Shown here piece by piece: positions 1 to 5,937 of a DNA stretch of 5,937 bases. Each line of letters starts with the position of its first letter. The first letter of the stretch is position 1. Below the pieces are notes generated by a model. The model was given only the letters and a program-made list of their open reading frames with translations. It ran no database searches and had not been told where the DNA came from. The translations under genes and the position numbers were made by a program. The stretch covers positions 1-5,937 of the forward strand of contig DLYJ01000252.1 in the NCBI GenBank assembly GCA_003447785.1, read 5' to 3'. The DNA comes from Treponema sp. Lineage in GTDB: Bacteria; Spirochaetota; Spirochaetia; Treponematales; Treponemataceae.

Positions 1-654
1 GAATTATTTAACCTCGGCGGACCTTTCATGTGGGTGCTGCTGGCTTTTTCAGTTGCCACAATCGCAATTGTAATTGAACGCTGCATTTACCTTTTCTGGC
101 ATAACTGCAGGGTCATTCCCTTAAAGGACAAAATCATAAGTTATCTGACACAGGGCAGAATGAAGGAAGCCATTGAAGTTCTTTCAGGCTGTTCCAGGAA
201 GGAAACTGCTGCCTCAATTTTTCTTGAACTTTTGAAAAATTCAAAATACGGTGAGGCAAGAATGGAAAGGGCTGCAGAAGGTGAGGCCCAGGAAAGGCTT
301 CGCCGCATGGAAAACGGCTTCAACTACCTTACAGCACTTTCTTCCCTTGCTCCCCTTACAGGATTTCTGGGAACCGTTTCTGGAATGATTGGCGCCTTCC
401 AGTCAATTGCTCAGGCAACGGACGTAAACGCACAGCTTGTGGCAGGCGGTATTTATGAAGCCCTTATTACCACAGTTTTCGGTCTTATAATCGCAATTAT
501 AGCCCTGATTGCCTATAATCTTATGATTCAGAAAGTTGATACCTTTGCGGCAGAAACTTCGAAGGGAATTAATGACATTGTTTCAGTAATTCTTCAGGAT
601 GATTCTGATGATGAAGGCGGTGTAAAAAATGATAAAAAGATTCATACGGCATAA
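1..654 (+). CDS. exbB: ExbB/TolQ/MotA-family proton channel subunit, 5'-truncated
   Basis: This is the ExbB subunit of the inner-membrane motor that uses the proton gradient to energise TonB. The frame is open from base 1, and the codons before the ATG at 28 read ELFNLGGPF. That is the usual ExbB lead-in to membrane helix 1, so the true start is probably upstream of the window. Counting from the first codon in the window, helix 1 is about 10-31, followed by a cytoplasmic domain with charged helices. Helix 2 lies around 111-135 and contains GFLGTVSGM. Helix 3 lies around 154-178 and contains EALITTVFGL. T125, E153 and T158 match the conserved pore residues of ExbB (E. coli T148, E176, T181). 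The C-terminus is acidic then basic. The last 26 bases overlap the next gene, suggesting translational coupling. TolQ is the main alternative, but the downstream tonB favours ExbB. Six of nine Arg codons are AGA/AGG. Confidence 0.9.
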   Translation, partial: ELFNLGGPFMWVLLAFSVATIAIVIERCIYLFWHNCRVIPLKDKIISYLTQGRMKEAIEVLSGCSRKETAASIFLELLKNSKYGEARMERAAEGEAQERLRRMENGFNYLTALSSLAPLTGFLGTVSGMIGAFQSIAQATDVNAQLVAGGIYEALITTVFGLIIAIIALIAYNLMIQKVDTFAAETSKGINDIVSVILQDDSDDEGGVKNDKKIHTA

Positions 655-1030
655 GGTTGATGATGCAGGAAGTTCAGGCTCCCTTAACGACCTTTCATTC
701 CTGCTGATAATCTTTTTTATTGTAATTGCAGGCTTTAATGTAAATAAGGGCTTTCTTTTGAATCTGCCTTCAAAAGAAAAACCGGTTGTTGTAAATGTGA
801 ATGACATAATTAAATGCAGCGTAAGTTCTGACGGCAGTATTTTTCTGGACGGAAAGCGTGTTGAAGTTTCAGAGCTGAAGGACATCATAAGCGGCAAACT
901 TAAAAAATGGCCGAATATGACTTTTCTGCTTACCATAGACGGAGGAGCCCCGTATCAGAGCGTAGTGAATGTAATAGGGGAAGTAAAAAGCCTTAAGGTT
1001 GAAAACTTCTCTTTCAGAATGGCACAGTAA
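629..1030 (+). CDS. exbD: ExbD/TolR-family biopolymer transport protein (first copy)
   Basis: This is a 133-residue ExbD-type protein, close to the usual 130-145. It has a short basic cytoplasmic N-terminus and one membrane helix at about 19-37. A periplasmic domain follows, ending in a typical VxxVIGEVKSLKVENFSF-like segment. D21, in the context SLNDLSFLLIIFF, matches the essential membrane aspartate of ExbD (E. coli D25), which carries protons in the ExbB pore. The usual Pro before this motif is absent. The start is set by the GGCGG at 616-620, eight bases before the ATG. The gene begins inside the end of exbB, so the two are probably made in a coupled way. It is followed by a second, different exbD. 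Its role with ExbB and TonB is inferred from family and context. TolR is the alternative, but no tolA, tolB or pal is visible. Confidence 0.87.
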   Translation: MIKRFIRHKVDDAGSSGSLNDLSFLLIIFFIVIAGFNVNKGFLLNLPSKEKPVVVNVNDIIKCSVSSDGSIFLDGKRVEVSELKDIISGKLKKWPNMTFLLTIDGGAPYQSVVNVIGEVKSLKVENFSFRMAQ

Positions 1031-1073
1031 CACCAGGGAAGGGCCGCAAAGGCGGAACATAACAGAGGGAAAA

Positions 1074-1487
1074 ATGGTTAACATCAAAAAAAAGAGGAGA
1101 AATCCTTCGATTACAACATCTTCCATGTCAGACATCGGCTTTCTTCTTTTGATTTTTATCATGCTCATTTCGCTTATGAATCAGCGTTATGAGGAAAAAA
1201 TTGAATATTCAGAAAGTTTTGTAACGGAGCGTACCCAGGCAGACAGTAACTTTGAAATCTGGATTCAGAAAAACGGAATCATCTCTGCTGAGGGCGAGGT
1301 TCTTGATATGCCAGGTCTTGAAAACGCAATAGTCAGGGCTGTTACGGCAAATCCCGGGGTCAGAATCCATATAATTGCAGATAAAGACACCCCTTATAAA
1401 TATGTGAATGCGGCTGTCAGTGTTTTACAGACCCTGCAGCATCGTGTCGTAAGTTTTGTAGTGCAGGAAGCACAGAAAGAGGGCTAG
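1074..1487 (+). CDS. exbD: ExbD/TolR-family biopolymer transport protein (second copy)
   Basis: This second ExbD-type protein has 137 residues when started at 1074. That ATG is preceded by GAGG at 1065-1068 with a five-base gap, and it gives the expected short basic N-terminus (MVNIKKKRR). The longer in-frame start at 999 would add 25 residues with no family resemblance and would overlap the previous exbD, so it is not preferred. The single membrane helix is about 20-37. D20, in SMSDIGFLLLIF, is the expected proton-carrying aspartate. The periplasmic part includes a charged stretch (about 41-60) and ends in DTPYKYVNAAVSVLQTL, which matches the ExbD C-terminal fold. The sequence is clearly different from the first copy, so this is an old duplication or two distinct subfamilies. 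The stop overlaps the ribosome-binding site of tonB. Confidence 0.87.
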   Translation: MVNIKKKRRNPSITTSSMSDIGFLLLIFIMLISLMNQRYEEKIEYSESFVTERTQADSNFEIWIQKNGIISAEGEVLDMPGLENAIVRAVTANPGVRIHIIADKDTPYKYVNAAVSVLQTLQHRVVSFVVQEAQKEG

Positions 1488-1494
1488 GAGATTA

Positions 1495-2094
1495 ATGAAA
1501 ATGAGTGAAAAAATTGCTTCAAAAGTCATAAAATATTCTTCCTTTGCCCGGCCTTTTCTTTTTGTCTTTGTGCTTGCCCTTCATATAATCCTGATTTTTG
1601 CCTTCAGTTTAGGGGGCAGTGAAGAAGCCCTGGAAACAGTTGATTTCCGTGATGCTGACGTTTTCAAACTGGTTGATATAAGCGAATACAGGGAGATGCC
1701 GAAAGTTGAGGAAAAAATCCAGGTGGTAAACCAGGAAAAAATTTCGGAAAAAATAAATGAAACGGAAAAAGAAGTTGTAAAACAGGAAGAAACTGTATAT
1801 CTTCCCCAGCATAAAATTTCGGCAGTGCCTGTAATTCCCCAAAATCAGATTCTTTCCCGCATAGTTTATCCTCCCATGGCCTTAAAGCAGGGGATCGAGG
1901 CAGTAGTTTACCTGGAACTTTTTATAGACAGCAGCGGAGTAGTAAAAAAAATAAAGGTATTAAAAGACCCGGGACACGGTTTTGCAGAAGCGGCGGTAAA
2001 GGCAATTGAAGGAATAAAGTGCATCCCCGCAACGGCAAACGGCAAAAACGTAGCAGTCCGCTACCGCTATCCCGTGAGGTTCACTTTGAATTAG
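1495..2094 (+). CDS. tonB: TonB-family energy transducer
   Basis: TonB links the ExbB/ExbD motor to outer-membrane TonB-dependent receptors. The 199-residue protein has one N-terminal membrane helix at about 20-40, then a periplasmic linker, then a C-terminal TonB domain at about 118-199. That domain carries the typical YPPMALKQGIEAVVYL start, an SSGVV turn, FAEAAVKAI and a final YPVRFTL strand. H30 in the membrane helix corresponds to the functional His20 of E. coli TonB, but the Ser of the SxxxH motif is replaced by V26. The linker (about 60-100) is rich in Glu and Lys and poor in proline, unlike the Pro-rich spacer of classic TonB. AGGAG at 1486-1490 precedes the ATG at 1495 by four bases; an in-frame ATG at 1501 is also possible. 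It ends the exbB-exbD-exbD-tonB operon. No clear terminator follows. Confidence 0.88.
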   Translation: MKMSEKIASKVIKYSSFARPFLFVFVLALHIILIFAFSLGGSEEALETVDFRDADVFKLVDISEYREMPKVEEKIQVVNQEKISEKINETEKEVVKQEETVYLPQHKISAVPVIPQNQILSRIVYPPMALKQGIEAVVYLELFIDSSGVVKKIKVLKDPGHGFAEAAVKAIEGIKCIPATANGKNVAVRYRYPVRFTLN

Positions 2095-2134
2095 AGATGT
2101 TTCAGCTCTTCCTATATTCCAAAAAAAGTTTTTC

Positions 2135-2143
2135 TGCTATAAT
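2135..2143 (+). promoter_or_regulatory. Extended -10 promoter of dapB
   Basis: TGCTATAAT is a perfect extended -10 element (TGn followed by TATAAT at 2138-2143). The best -35 candidates at 15-17 bases spacing are poor (for example TTCCAA at 2117-2122), which fits an extended -10 promoter. The predicted start of transcription is near 2150, giving a leader of about 45 bases before dapB. A run of seven A, a G and five T lies just upstream of it. No operator was recognised. Confidence 0.6.
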
Positions 2144-2194
2144 CTCCCCATTCAAAAATAATCCCTCATGTTACGGGGCTTTATGGAGTAAATG

Positions 2195-2974
2195 ATGAAA
2201 ATCGCACTTGTCGGATATGGAAAAATGGGCCACATGATTGAAATGTGTGCAAAAAATATGGGACACGAAGTTGTCGCAACAGTTGACGTAATGGCAAAAG
2301 ACGCTACAAATCTCGTTGCCGCAGGTGACGGAAAGGCAGTAGCTGACGCCGTTAAAAAGAGCGGGGCAGAGGGCGTTATTGAATTCAGTCACCCGACTGC
2401 AGTAATCAATAACCTCAAGGCATTGATTCCTCTTGGAATTCCTGTTGTTGTAGGAACTACCGGCTGGGCAAAAAATGAAGGTGAAATTGCAGACCTCTGT
2501 GCAAAGACCGGCGGAACCTGCATGCGCTCGTCAAACTTTTCCATCGGCGTAAACATGTTCTACAAAATCGTAGAAGAAGCCGCACGCCTTATGAGCCAGT
2601 ACAGCGATTATGATGTTGCAGTATGGGAAGCACACCACAACCAGAAGGCAGACAGCCCTTCAGGAACCGCCCTTGAAGTTGCACGCCGCGTAATGCTCGG
2701 AAACCCATCAAAGACAGAAATGGTTGTAGACGCATTCCACGAGCGTCCTAAGGCAAACCAGCTCCATGTAAGTTCAACCCGCGTAGGTTCAGTTCCGGGA
2801 ACTCACACTGTTTTCTTTGACAGTCCTGCTGATTCAATTGAACTTACACACCGTGCCCGCAGCCGCGAAGGTTTTGCAAAGGGTTCAGTTGTTGCCCTTG
2901 AAAAACTGAGTTCAAAACTTTCTTCCGGACAGCTGGAACATGGTAAACTGTACGGTATGGAAGATTTGTTTTAA
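2195..2974 (+). CDS. dapB: 4-hydroxy-tetrahydrodipicolinate reductase
   Basis: DapB reduces hydroxy-tetrahydrodipicolinate with NAD(P)H in the cytoplasm, an early step toward diaminopimelate and lysine. The 259-residue length is normal for the family. The nucleotide-binding loop GYGKMG is at 7-12. VVGTTGW is at 85-91, and SSNFSIGVNMF, the interdomain region, is at 112-122. The catalytic/substrate segment EAHHNQKADSPSGTA spans 145-159. H147, H148 and K151 match E. coli H159, H160 and K163. The end carries THRARSREGFAKGS. Two adjacent ATGs occur at 2192 and 2195. GGAG at 2185-2188 is three bases from the first and six from the second, so the second was chosen. D31 follows the second strand, but the Arg that contacts the NADP phosphate in E. 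coli (R39) appears to be Val, which suggests NADH use is likely. All nine Arg codons are CGN. Confidence 0.96.
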   Translation: MKIALVGYGKMGHMIEMCAKNMGHEVVATVDVMAKDATNLVAAGDGKAVADAVKKSGAEGVIEFSHPTAVINNLKALIPLGIPVVVGTTGWAKNEGEIADLCAKTGGTCMRSSNFSIGVNMFYKIVEEAARLMSQYSDYDVAVWEAHHNQKADSPSGTALEVARRVMLGNPSKTEMVVDAFHERPKANQLHVSSTRVGSVPGTHTVFFDSPADSIELTHRARSREGFAKGSVVALEKLSSKLSSGQLEHGKLYGMEDLF

Positions 2975-2982
2975 TTCAACCT

Positions 2983-3001
2983 GTAAGAAAAATAATCTTA
3001 C
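2983..3001 (+). terminator. Small hairpin after dapB (weak terminator candidate)
   Basis: GTAAGA at 2983-2988 pairs with TCTTAC at 2996-3001 around a seven-base A/T loop. It starts eight bases after the dapB stop. No T-run follows, so a standard Rho-independent terminator is not supported; it could be a 3'-end-stabilising structure. The bases AACCTGTAA at 2978-2986, which start this element, also start the stronger hairpin after the chemoreceptor gene. Confidence 0.3.
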
Positions 3002-3014
3002 CTGAAAATAAAAC

Positions 3015-3043
3015 TTGTGAATTCCTCTTTCTGGATATAAAAT
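3015..3043 (+). promoter_or_regulatory. Sigma-70-type promoter of the chemoreceptor gene
   Basis: TTGTGA at 3015-3020 (four of six bases match TTGACA) is separated by exactly 17 bases from TAAAAT at 3038-3043 (five of six match TATAAT). Transcription would start near 3050, leaving a leader of about 24 bases. I looked for the flagellar/chemotaxis sigma-28 pattern (TAAA, 15 bases, GCCGATAA). A TAAA and a GCC-rich octamer are present but wrongly spaced, so sigma-70 is preferred. Confidence 0.45.
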
Positions 3044-3059
3044 TGTATTATATGCCAGA

Positions 3060-3073
3060 GAGAGGTTTTTTTT
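3060..3073 (+). promoter_or_regulatory. Ribosome-binding site with T8 spacer before the chemoreceptor
   Basis: GAGAGG at 3060-3065 is a good Shine-Dalgarno sequence. The whole spacer to the ATG at 3074 is a run of eight T. This fixes the start codon. A homopolymer in this position can change length by replication slippage and so alter translation efficiency, but nothing here proves that it does. Confidence 0.7.
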
Positions 3074-4834
3074 ATGAATCGTAAAAGAAGTTCTGTAGCC
3101 CGTCTGATTTCCATGCTCATTGCGGGGCTTGTTGTAATATATTCCTTACTGATTGCACTTATCGTTCACCGCCAGTTAAACGGCGGATTATTCGATTATT
3201 TTTCTAAAGATGTCCAGAAACTGTCAGGGGTAATTCAGGACGAAATGAAGAATGAACAGAAACAGTATTTTGATTCTTTCAAAGGCCTTCAGCAGCAGCT
3301 TGATTATGCTACAACAAAACTGGATGCAGGTCCTCTCTATTATGAATCTGTCTGTTCTGCGGCAGTAAAACAGCTTGGCTTTGACTGTGCTGTAATTTTT
3401 GACAACAGTTCCAGAAAACTGACCTCTTCAAAATTAGACAAGGATTTACAGAGTGAATTTTTACCATCTGCCCTCCGGGGAAACACCGGAACAAAGCTTG
3501 TAAAAAGCGGTCCAAAACTTCTTGCCCTTGAATACGGTCCTGTAAAAGAAGACAGTTCAATCGTTGGGGCAATGATTGCATATAAAGAAGTGTCTACGAT
3601 GGAACTTGTAATGCGGGTTAGTAAATACACGGATTCCAACGTTACGATTTTTGACGGCAATGTGCGCTATGCCACAAGCGTAAACGGCGCCATGAACACA
3701 ACCCTTGATATTCCGGAAGTTTTTGAAAACGCCAGGAACGGCAGGCCGACAGCACTTTCAAACGTAATCGGCGGAACTAAATTTGTTTCATATTATTATC
3801 CCCTTAATGATGAGGACGGCAATTACCTTACAACGCTTTATATGGGTAAACCGATGCTCGTGGCAAATACACTTTCGTCGGCGATTTTTACACCTCTTCT
3901 GATTTTTATCATTCTGTCAGCCGTTGTAATTACAGGAATTATCGTATTCATTTTGTATAAGACTGTCATCAAAAAACTCAATCTTGTAGGAAATGCAGTA
4001 GACAATCTGAACAGCGGAGACGCAGATCTGACATATCGTCTTCCTGTCAGCGGCAATGATGAATTTACCGGCGTAAGCGAAGGAATCAACGCATTCATCA
4101 CGCTTCTGCAGAATACGGTTATTGACGTAAAGGACAGTGCCAATCAGGTACTCAACGGAAGCGAACAGATTTCTGCTTCCAGTCAGTCGATTTCTTCCGG
4201 GGCAAGCGAACAGGCTGCATCCAGCGAAGAAATGTCTTCCACCATGGAAGAGATTGCCGCCAATATCAGGCAGACTGCCGACAACGCACACCGCACCGGC
4301 GAAATTTCGCGTCATACCTTTGACGAGGGCGAAGCTGGGGCAGGTGCCGTAACCAATGCGGTAGAAGCCGTTAAAGTTATTGCAGAAAAAATCAGCGTAA
4401 TCAGCGAAATTGCCGGTCAGACAAACATGCTGGCCCTTAATGCGGCAATCGAAGCGGCCCGGGCTGGAGACGCAGGAAGCGGTTTTGCGGTTGTTGCAGG
4501 TGAAGTCCGAAAACTTGCCGAGCGCAGCCAGGAAGCTTCCGCAGAAATCGTTGAACTTGCAGAAAAGACCCTGGGCGCCGCAGAAGACGCCGGCAAAAAA
4601 ATCAACACTGTAATTCCTGAAATTAAGGAGACAAACAACCTTGTCCAGGAAATCAGCGTTTCATGTGCAGAACAGGACCAGGGAGCCCAGCAGGTAAGCC
4701 AGGCAATCATTCAGTTTGATGCGGTTGTGCAGCAGAATGCAAGTGCTTCGGAAGAGCTTGCGGCAATGAGTGAAGAACTCAGCGCAACTGCCCGTAAACT
4801 TGTGGAGACAATCAGTATTTTTAAGACGGAATAG
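3074..4834 (+). CDS. Methyl-accepting chemotaxis protein with periplasmic Cache-type sensor
   Basis: This 586-residue transmembrane chemoreceptor senses a ligand outside the inner membrane and controls CheA/CheW and swimming. Membrane helix 1 is about 11-31 and helix 2 about 271-294, enclosing a sensor of roughly 240 residues. The sensor's membrane-near half contains [12 protein letters not shown] (190-201), [10 protein letters not shown] (240-249) and LYMGKP (255-260). This is the pattern of Cache_3/Cache_2-type domains, and a double Cache fold is likely. HAMP is about 295-347 with DEF at 329-331. The signalling hairpin tip [17 protein letters not shown] (449-465) matches the receptor consensus; E460 and R463 correspond to Tsr E385 and R388. 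Candidate methylation pairs are E385/E386 and E560/E561. There is no C-terminal NWETF-like tether for CheR. The ligand cannot be told from sequence. The gene appears to be monocistronic. Confidence 0.95.
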   Translation: MNRKRSSVARLISMLIAGLVVIYSLLIALIVHRQLNGGLFDYFSKDVQKLSGVIQDEMKNEQKQYFDSFKGLQQQLDYATTKLDAGPLYYESVCSAAVKQLGFDCAVIFDNSSRKLTSSKLDKDLQSEFLPSALRGNTGTKLVKSGPKLLALEYGPVKEDSSIVGAMIAYKEVSTMELVMRVSKYTDSNVTIFDGNVRYATSVNGAMNTTLDIPEVFENARNGRPTALSNVIGGTKFVSYYYPLNDEDGNYLTTLYMGKPMLVANTLSSAIFTPLLIFIILSAVVITGIIVFILYKTVIKKLNLVGNAVDNLNSGDADLTYRLPVSGNDEFTGVSEGINAFITLLQNTVIDVKDSANQVLNGSEQISASSQSISSGASEQAASSEEMSSTMEEIAANIRQTADNAHRTGEISRHTFDEGEAGAGAVTNAVEAVKVIAEKISVISEIAGQTNMLALNAAIEAARAGDAGSGFAVVAGEVRKLAERSQEASAEIVELAEKTLGAAEDAGKKINTVIPEIKETNNLVQEISVSCAEQDQGAQQVSQAIIQFDAVVQQNASASEELAAMSEELSATARKLVETISIFKTE

Positions 4835-4910
4835 TGCAGCCGGCCCGATGAATTACTACGCTTTCCTTCGACTCTTGAAAATAGCACGAGTTAAAACGCC
4901 GCAATTTCAA

Positions 4911-4946
4911 GGTAACCTGTAAAAACTGAACTTTTTACAGGGTTCC
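4911..4946 (+). terminator. Strong bulged hairpin after the chemoreceptor gene
   Basis: Bases 4916-4925 (CCTGTAAAAA) pair perfectly with 4932-4941 (TTTTTACAGG) around a six-base CTGAAC loop. The stem extends by AA/TT and GG/CC pairs past a bulged G at 4942 and a bulged T at 4913, giving about 14 pairs. It lies 77 bases after the stop and before the next promoter, a good place for a transcript end. No T-run follows on either strand, so the mechanism is uncertain. A weaker inverted repeat (CTTGAAA 4874-4880, TTTCAAG 4905-4911) lies just upstream and would share its last base. Confidence 0.45.
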
Positions 4947-4970
4947 ATAAAAATAAATTCCTTACTTCGA

Positions 4971-4999
4971 TTGAGTAAATAAATTAAATTCTCTATAAT
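4971..4999 (+). promoter_or_regulatory. Near-consensus sigma-70 promoter of oadGA
   Basis: TTGAGT at 4971-4976 and a perfect TATAAT at 4994-4999 are exactly 17 bases apart. This is the strongest promoter match in the window. It predicts a start near 5006 and a leader of about 45 bases, and it fits a highly expressed metabolic operon. The flanks are A/T-rich. No operator repeat was recognised. Confidence 0.7.
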
Positions 5000-5030
5000 G
5001 ATATCCAAATATTACTTTTTAAATTCATCA

Positions 5031-5050
5031 AAATTCACCTGGGGGAATTT
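5031..5050 (+). promoter_or_regulatory. oadG ribosome-binding site inside a possible hairpin
   Basis: GGGGG at 5041-5045 lies five bases before the oadG ATG and can pair with the anti-Shine-Dalgarno sequence if one G-U pair is allowed. AAATTC at 5031-5036 is complementary to GAATTT at 5045-5050, so a six-pair stem could hold most of the G-run in its eight-base loop directly before the start codon. AAATTCA also occurs as a direct repeat at 5021-5027 and 5031-5037. The stem is A/T-rich and its effect is uncertain. Confidence 0.4.
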
Positions 5051-5287
5051 ATGACAATCGGAACTATGCTTAATCAGAGTATTATTTTGACTCTGCTCGG
5101 TATGTGTGTTGTTTTCGGATTCCTTATCATTTTGATTGCTGCAATGAACGGTCTTCGCATTTTTGTTCATGCACTCAAACTTGATAAAGAAGAACCGAAA
5201 TCTGATTCTGCGGCAGCACCTGCTCAGAATACTGATCAAAATGCTGTGGTTGCAGCCATTGCAACTGCCTTGCACCAAAAGAACTAA
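5051..5287 (+). CDS. oadG: Oxaloacetate decarboxylase gamma subunit
   Basis: OadG is the small membrane subunit that holds the soluble alpha subunit to the sodium-pumping beta subunit. The 78-residue protein has one membrane helix at about 10-32, containing LLGMCVVFGFLIILI, a close match to the family's LLGMxVVFxFL pattern. It is followed by a basic segment, a flexible Lys/Glu- then Ala/Pro-rich linker (about 43-64), and a short end VVAAIATALH (66-75) typical of gamma subunits. Klebsiella gamma uses C-terminal acidic and histidine residues for zinc; here H75 and D62 are the only obvious candidates in the tail. The start is supported by GGGGG five bases upstream. oadA begins 21 bases after the stop, and the order gamma-alpha matches known oadGAB operons. 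A methylmalonyl-CoA decarboxylase delta-type subunit is a less likely alternative. Confidence 0.85.
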   Translation: MTIGTMLNQSIILTLLGMCVVFGFLIILIAAMNGLRIFVHALKLDKEEPKSDSAAAPAQNTDQNAVVAAIATALHQKN

Positions 5288-5308
5288 TTTATAAGGGGAT
5301 TATTTAAC

Positions 5309-5937
5309 ATGGCTAAGAAAATTGGAATTTCAGAACTTGTTTTGCGTGATGCTACACAGTCTCTTCACGCTACTCGTATGACTCTTGCAGATATGCTTCC
5401 TATCGCACCACAGCTGGACAAAATCGGTTACTGGGCTGCAGAAGCATGGGGTGGAGCAACTTATGACTCTTGTATCCGCTTCCTTAACGAAGATCCATGG
5501 GAGCGCCTCCGCAAACTCCACGCAGCAATGCCAAACACAAAAATCATGATGCTCTTGCGCGGACAGAACCTTCTCGGTTACCGCCACTATGCAGATGACG
5601 TTGTAGATAAATTTGTTGAATATGCAGCTAAAAACGGTGTAGATGTATTCCGTATCTTTGATGCATGTAACGACCCACGCAACCTCGAACGCGCTACAAA
5701 AGCAGCTGTTAAGTCTGGCAAACACGTTCAGATGGCTATTTCATACGCTACAACTCCATATCACACAAAAGAAATCTATGCAGACCTTGCAAAGAAATAT
5801 GCTGACTTTGGTGCAAACTCAATCTGTATCAAGGATATGTCTGGTCTTCTTAAACCATTTGAAGCATATGACCTTGTTAAGGCAATCAAATCTAAGGTTG
5901 ATCTCCCGGTAGAAATCCACTCACACGCTACAACAGG
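5309..5937 (+). CDS. oadA: Oxaloacetate decarboxylase alpha subunit, carboxyltransferase domain, 3'-truncated
   Basis: The alpha subunit moves the carboxyl group of oxaloacetate to biotin, releasing pyruvate; the membrane subunits then decarboxylate biotin and export sodium. Only the first 209 residues are present; the family is about 590-600 long, ending in a biotinyl domain that is outside the window. The visible part is the TIM-barrel carboxyltransferase: LRDATQSLHATRM (12-24), EAWGGATYD, LLRGQNLLGYRHYADDVV, FRIFDACNDPRN, IKDMSG (174-179) and EIHSHATT. D14, K175, H204 and H206 match the metal ligands, K175 being the expected carboxylated lysine. AAGGGG at 5293-5298 lies ten bases before the ATG, a rather long gap. 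All ten Arg codons are CGT/CGC, which suggests high expression. A pyruvate carboxylase B subunit shares this domain, but the adjacent oadG favours the decarboxylase. Confidence 0.93.
   Translation, partial: MAKKIGISELVLRDATQSLHATRMTLADMLPIAPQLDKIGYWAAEAWGGATYDSCIRFLNEDPWERLRKLHAAMPNTKIMMLLRGQNLLGYRHYADDVVDKFVEYAAKNGVDVFRIFDACNDPRNLERATKAAVKSGKHVQMAISYATTPYHTKEIYADLAKKYADFGANSICIKDMSGLLKPFEAYDLVKAIKSKVDLPVEIHSHATT

Noticed and set aside
999..1073. Longer 5' start of the second exbD at 999
   Set aside because: The extra 25 residues do not resemble an ExbD N-terminus, the start lies inside the previous exbD, and the ATG at 1074 has a well-placed GAGG and a typical basic N-terminus.
2093..2109. 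Possible terminator after tonB (AGAG pairing with CTCT)
   Set aside because: Only four base pairs, a nine-base loop and no T-run directly after it; too weak to call.
2150..2194. Lysine riboswitch or other leader control before dapB
   Set aside because: The predicted leader is only about 45 bases, far too short for a lysine riboswitch, and shows only a three-pair CCC/GGG hairpin.
3038..3061. Sigma-28 (flagellar) promoter for the chemoreceptor
   Set aside because: TAAA is followed by GCCAGAGA after only 12 bases instead of about 15, and the second box matches poorly.
4137..4710. Open frames overlapping the chemoreceptor signalling domain on both strands
   Set aside because: They lie wholly inside a gene with strong family motifs, show no recognisable domain or ribosome-binding site, and have the low-complexity composition expected of out-of-frame reading.
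5330..5912. Open frames within oadA (minus strand 5330-5725, plus strand 5643-5912)
   Set aside because: The oadA frame carries continuous conserved carboxyltransferase motifs through this region; the others have no homology-like features.

Overview
The window looks like chromosomal DNA from a Gram-negative-type (diderm) anaerobe, most likely a spirochaete of the genus Treponema. The reasons are moderate GC content, a TonB system, a methyl-accepting chemotaxis protein (MCP) and an oadG-oadA pair. This taxonomic call is an inference from gene style and content, because no rRNA or other marker gene is present. All genes lie on the + strand. No mobile element, CRISPR array, tRNA or rRNA was seen.

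Region 1 (1-2094) is a compact TonB energy-transduction operon. It holds exbB (5' end cut off by the window), two different exbD genes and tonB. The genes overlap or are only a few bases apart. The ExbB/ExbD proteins form the inner-membrane proton-driven motor, and TonB carries its energy across the periplasm to outer-membrane receptors. No receptor gene is visible here.

Region 2 (2095-2974) is dapB, the dihydrodipicolinate reductase of lysine/diaminopimelate synthesis, with its own extended -10 promoter. Region 3 (2975-4834) holds an imperfect hairpin, a promoter and a transmembrane MCP with a periplasmic Cache-like sensor. Region 4 (4835-5050) is intergenic. It contains a strong bulged hairpin, a near-consensus sigma-70 promoter and a possible structured ribosome-binding site. 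Region 5 (5051-5937) is oadG followed by oadA, the latter cut off by the window end. These encode subunits of the sodium-pumping oxaloacetate decarboxylase.

The four transcription units appear functionally independent: ion-driven transport, amino-acid/cell-wall synthesis, chemosensing, and decarboxylation-driven sodium export. I found no convincing undescribed system. The points most worth a second look are the tandem divergent ExbD pair with a proline-poor TonB, the two 3' hairpins that share a 9-base start but lack U-tracts, and the hairpin at the oadG start.
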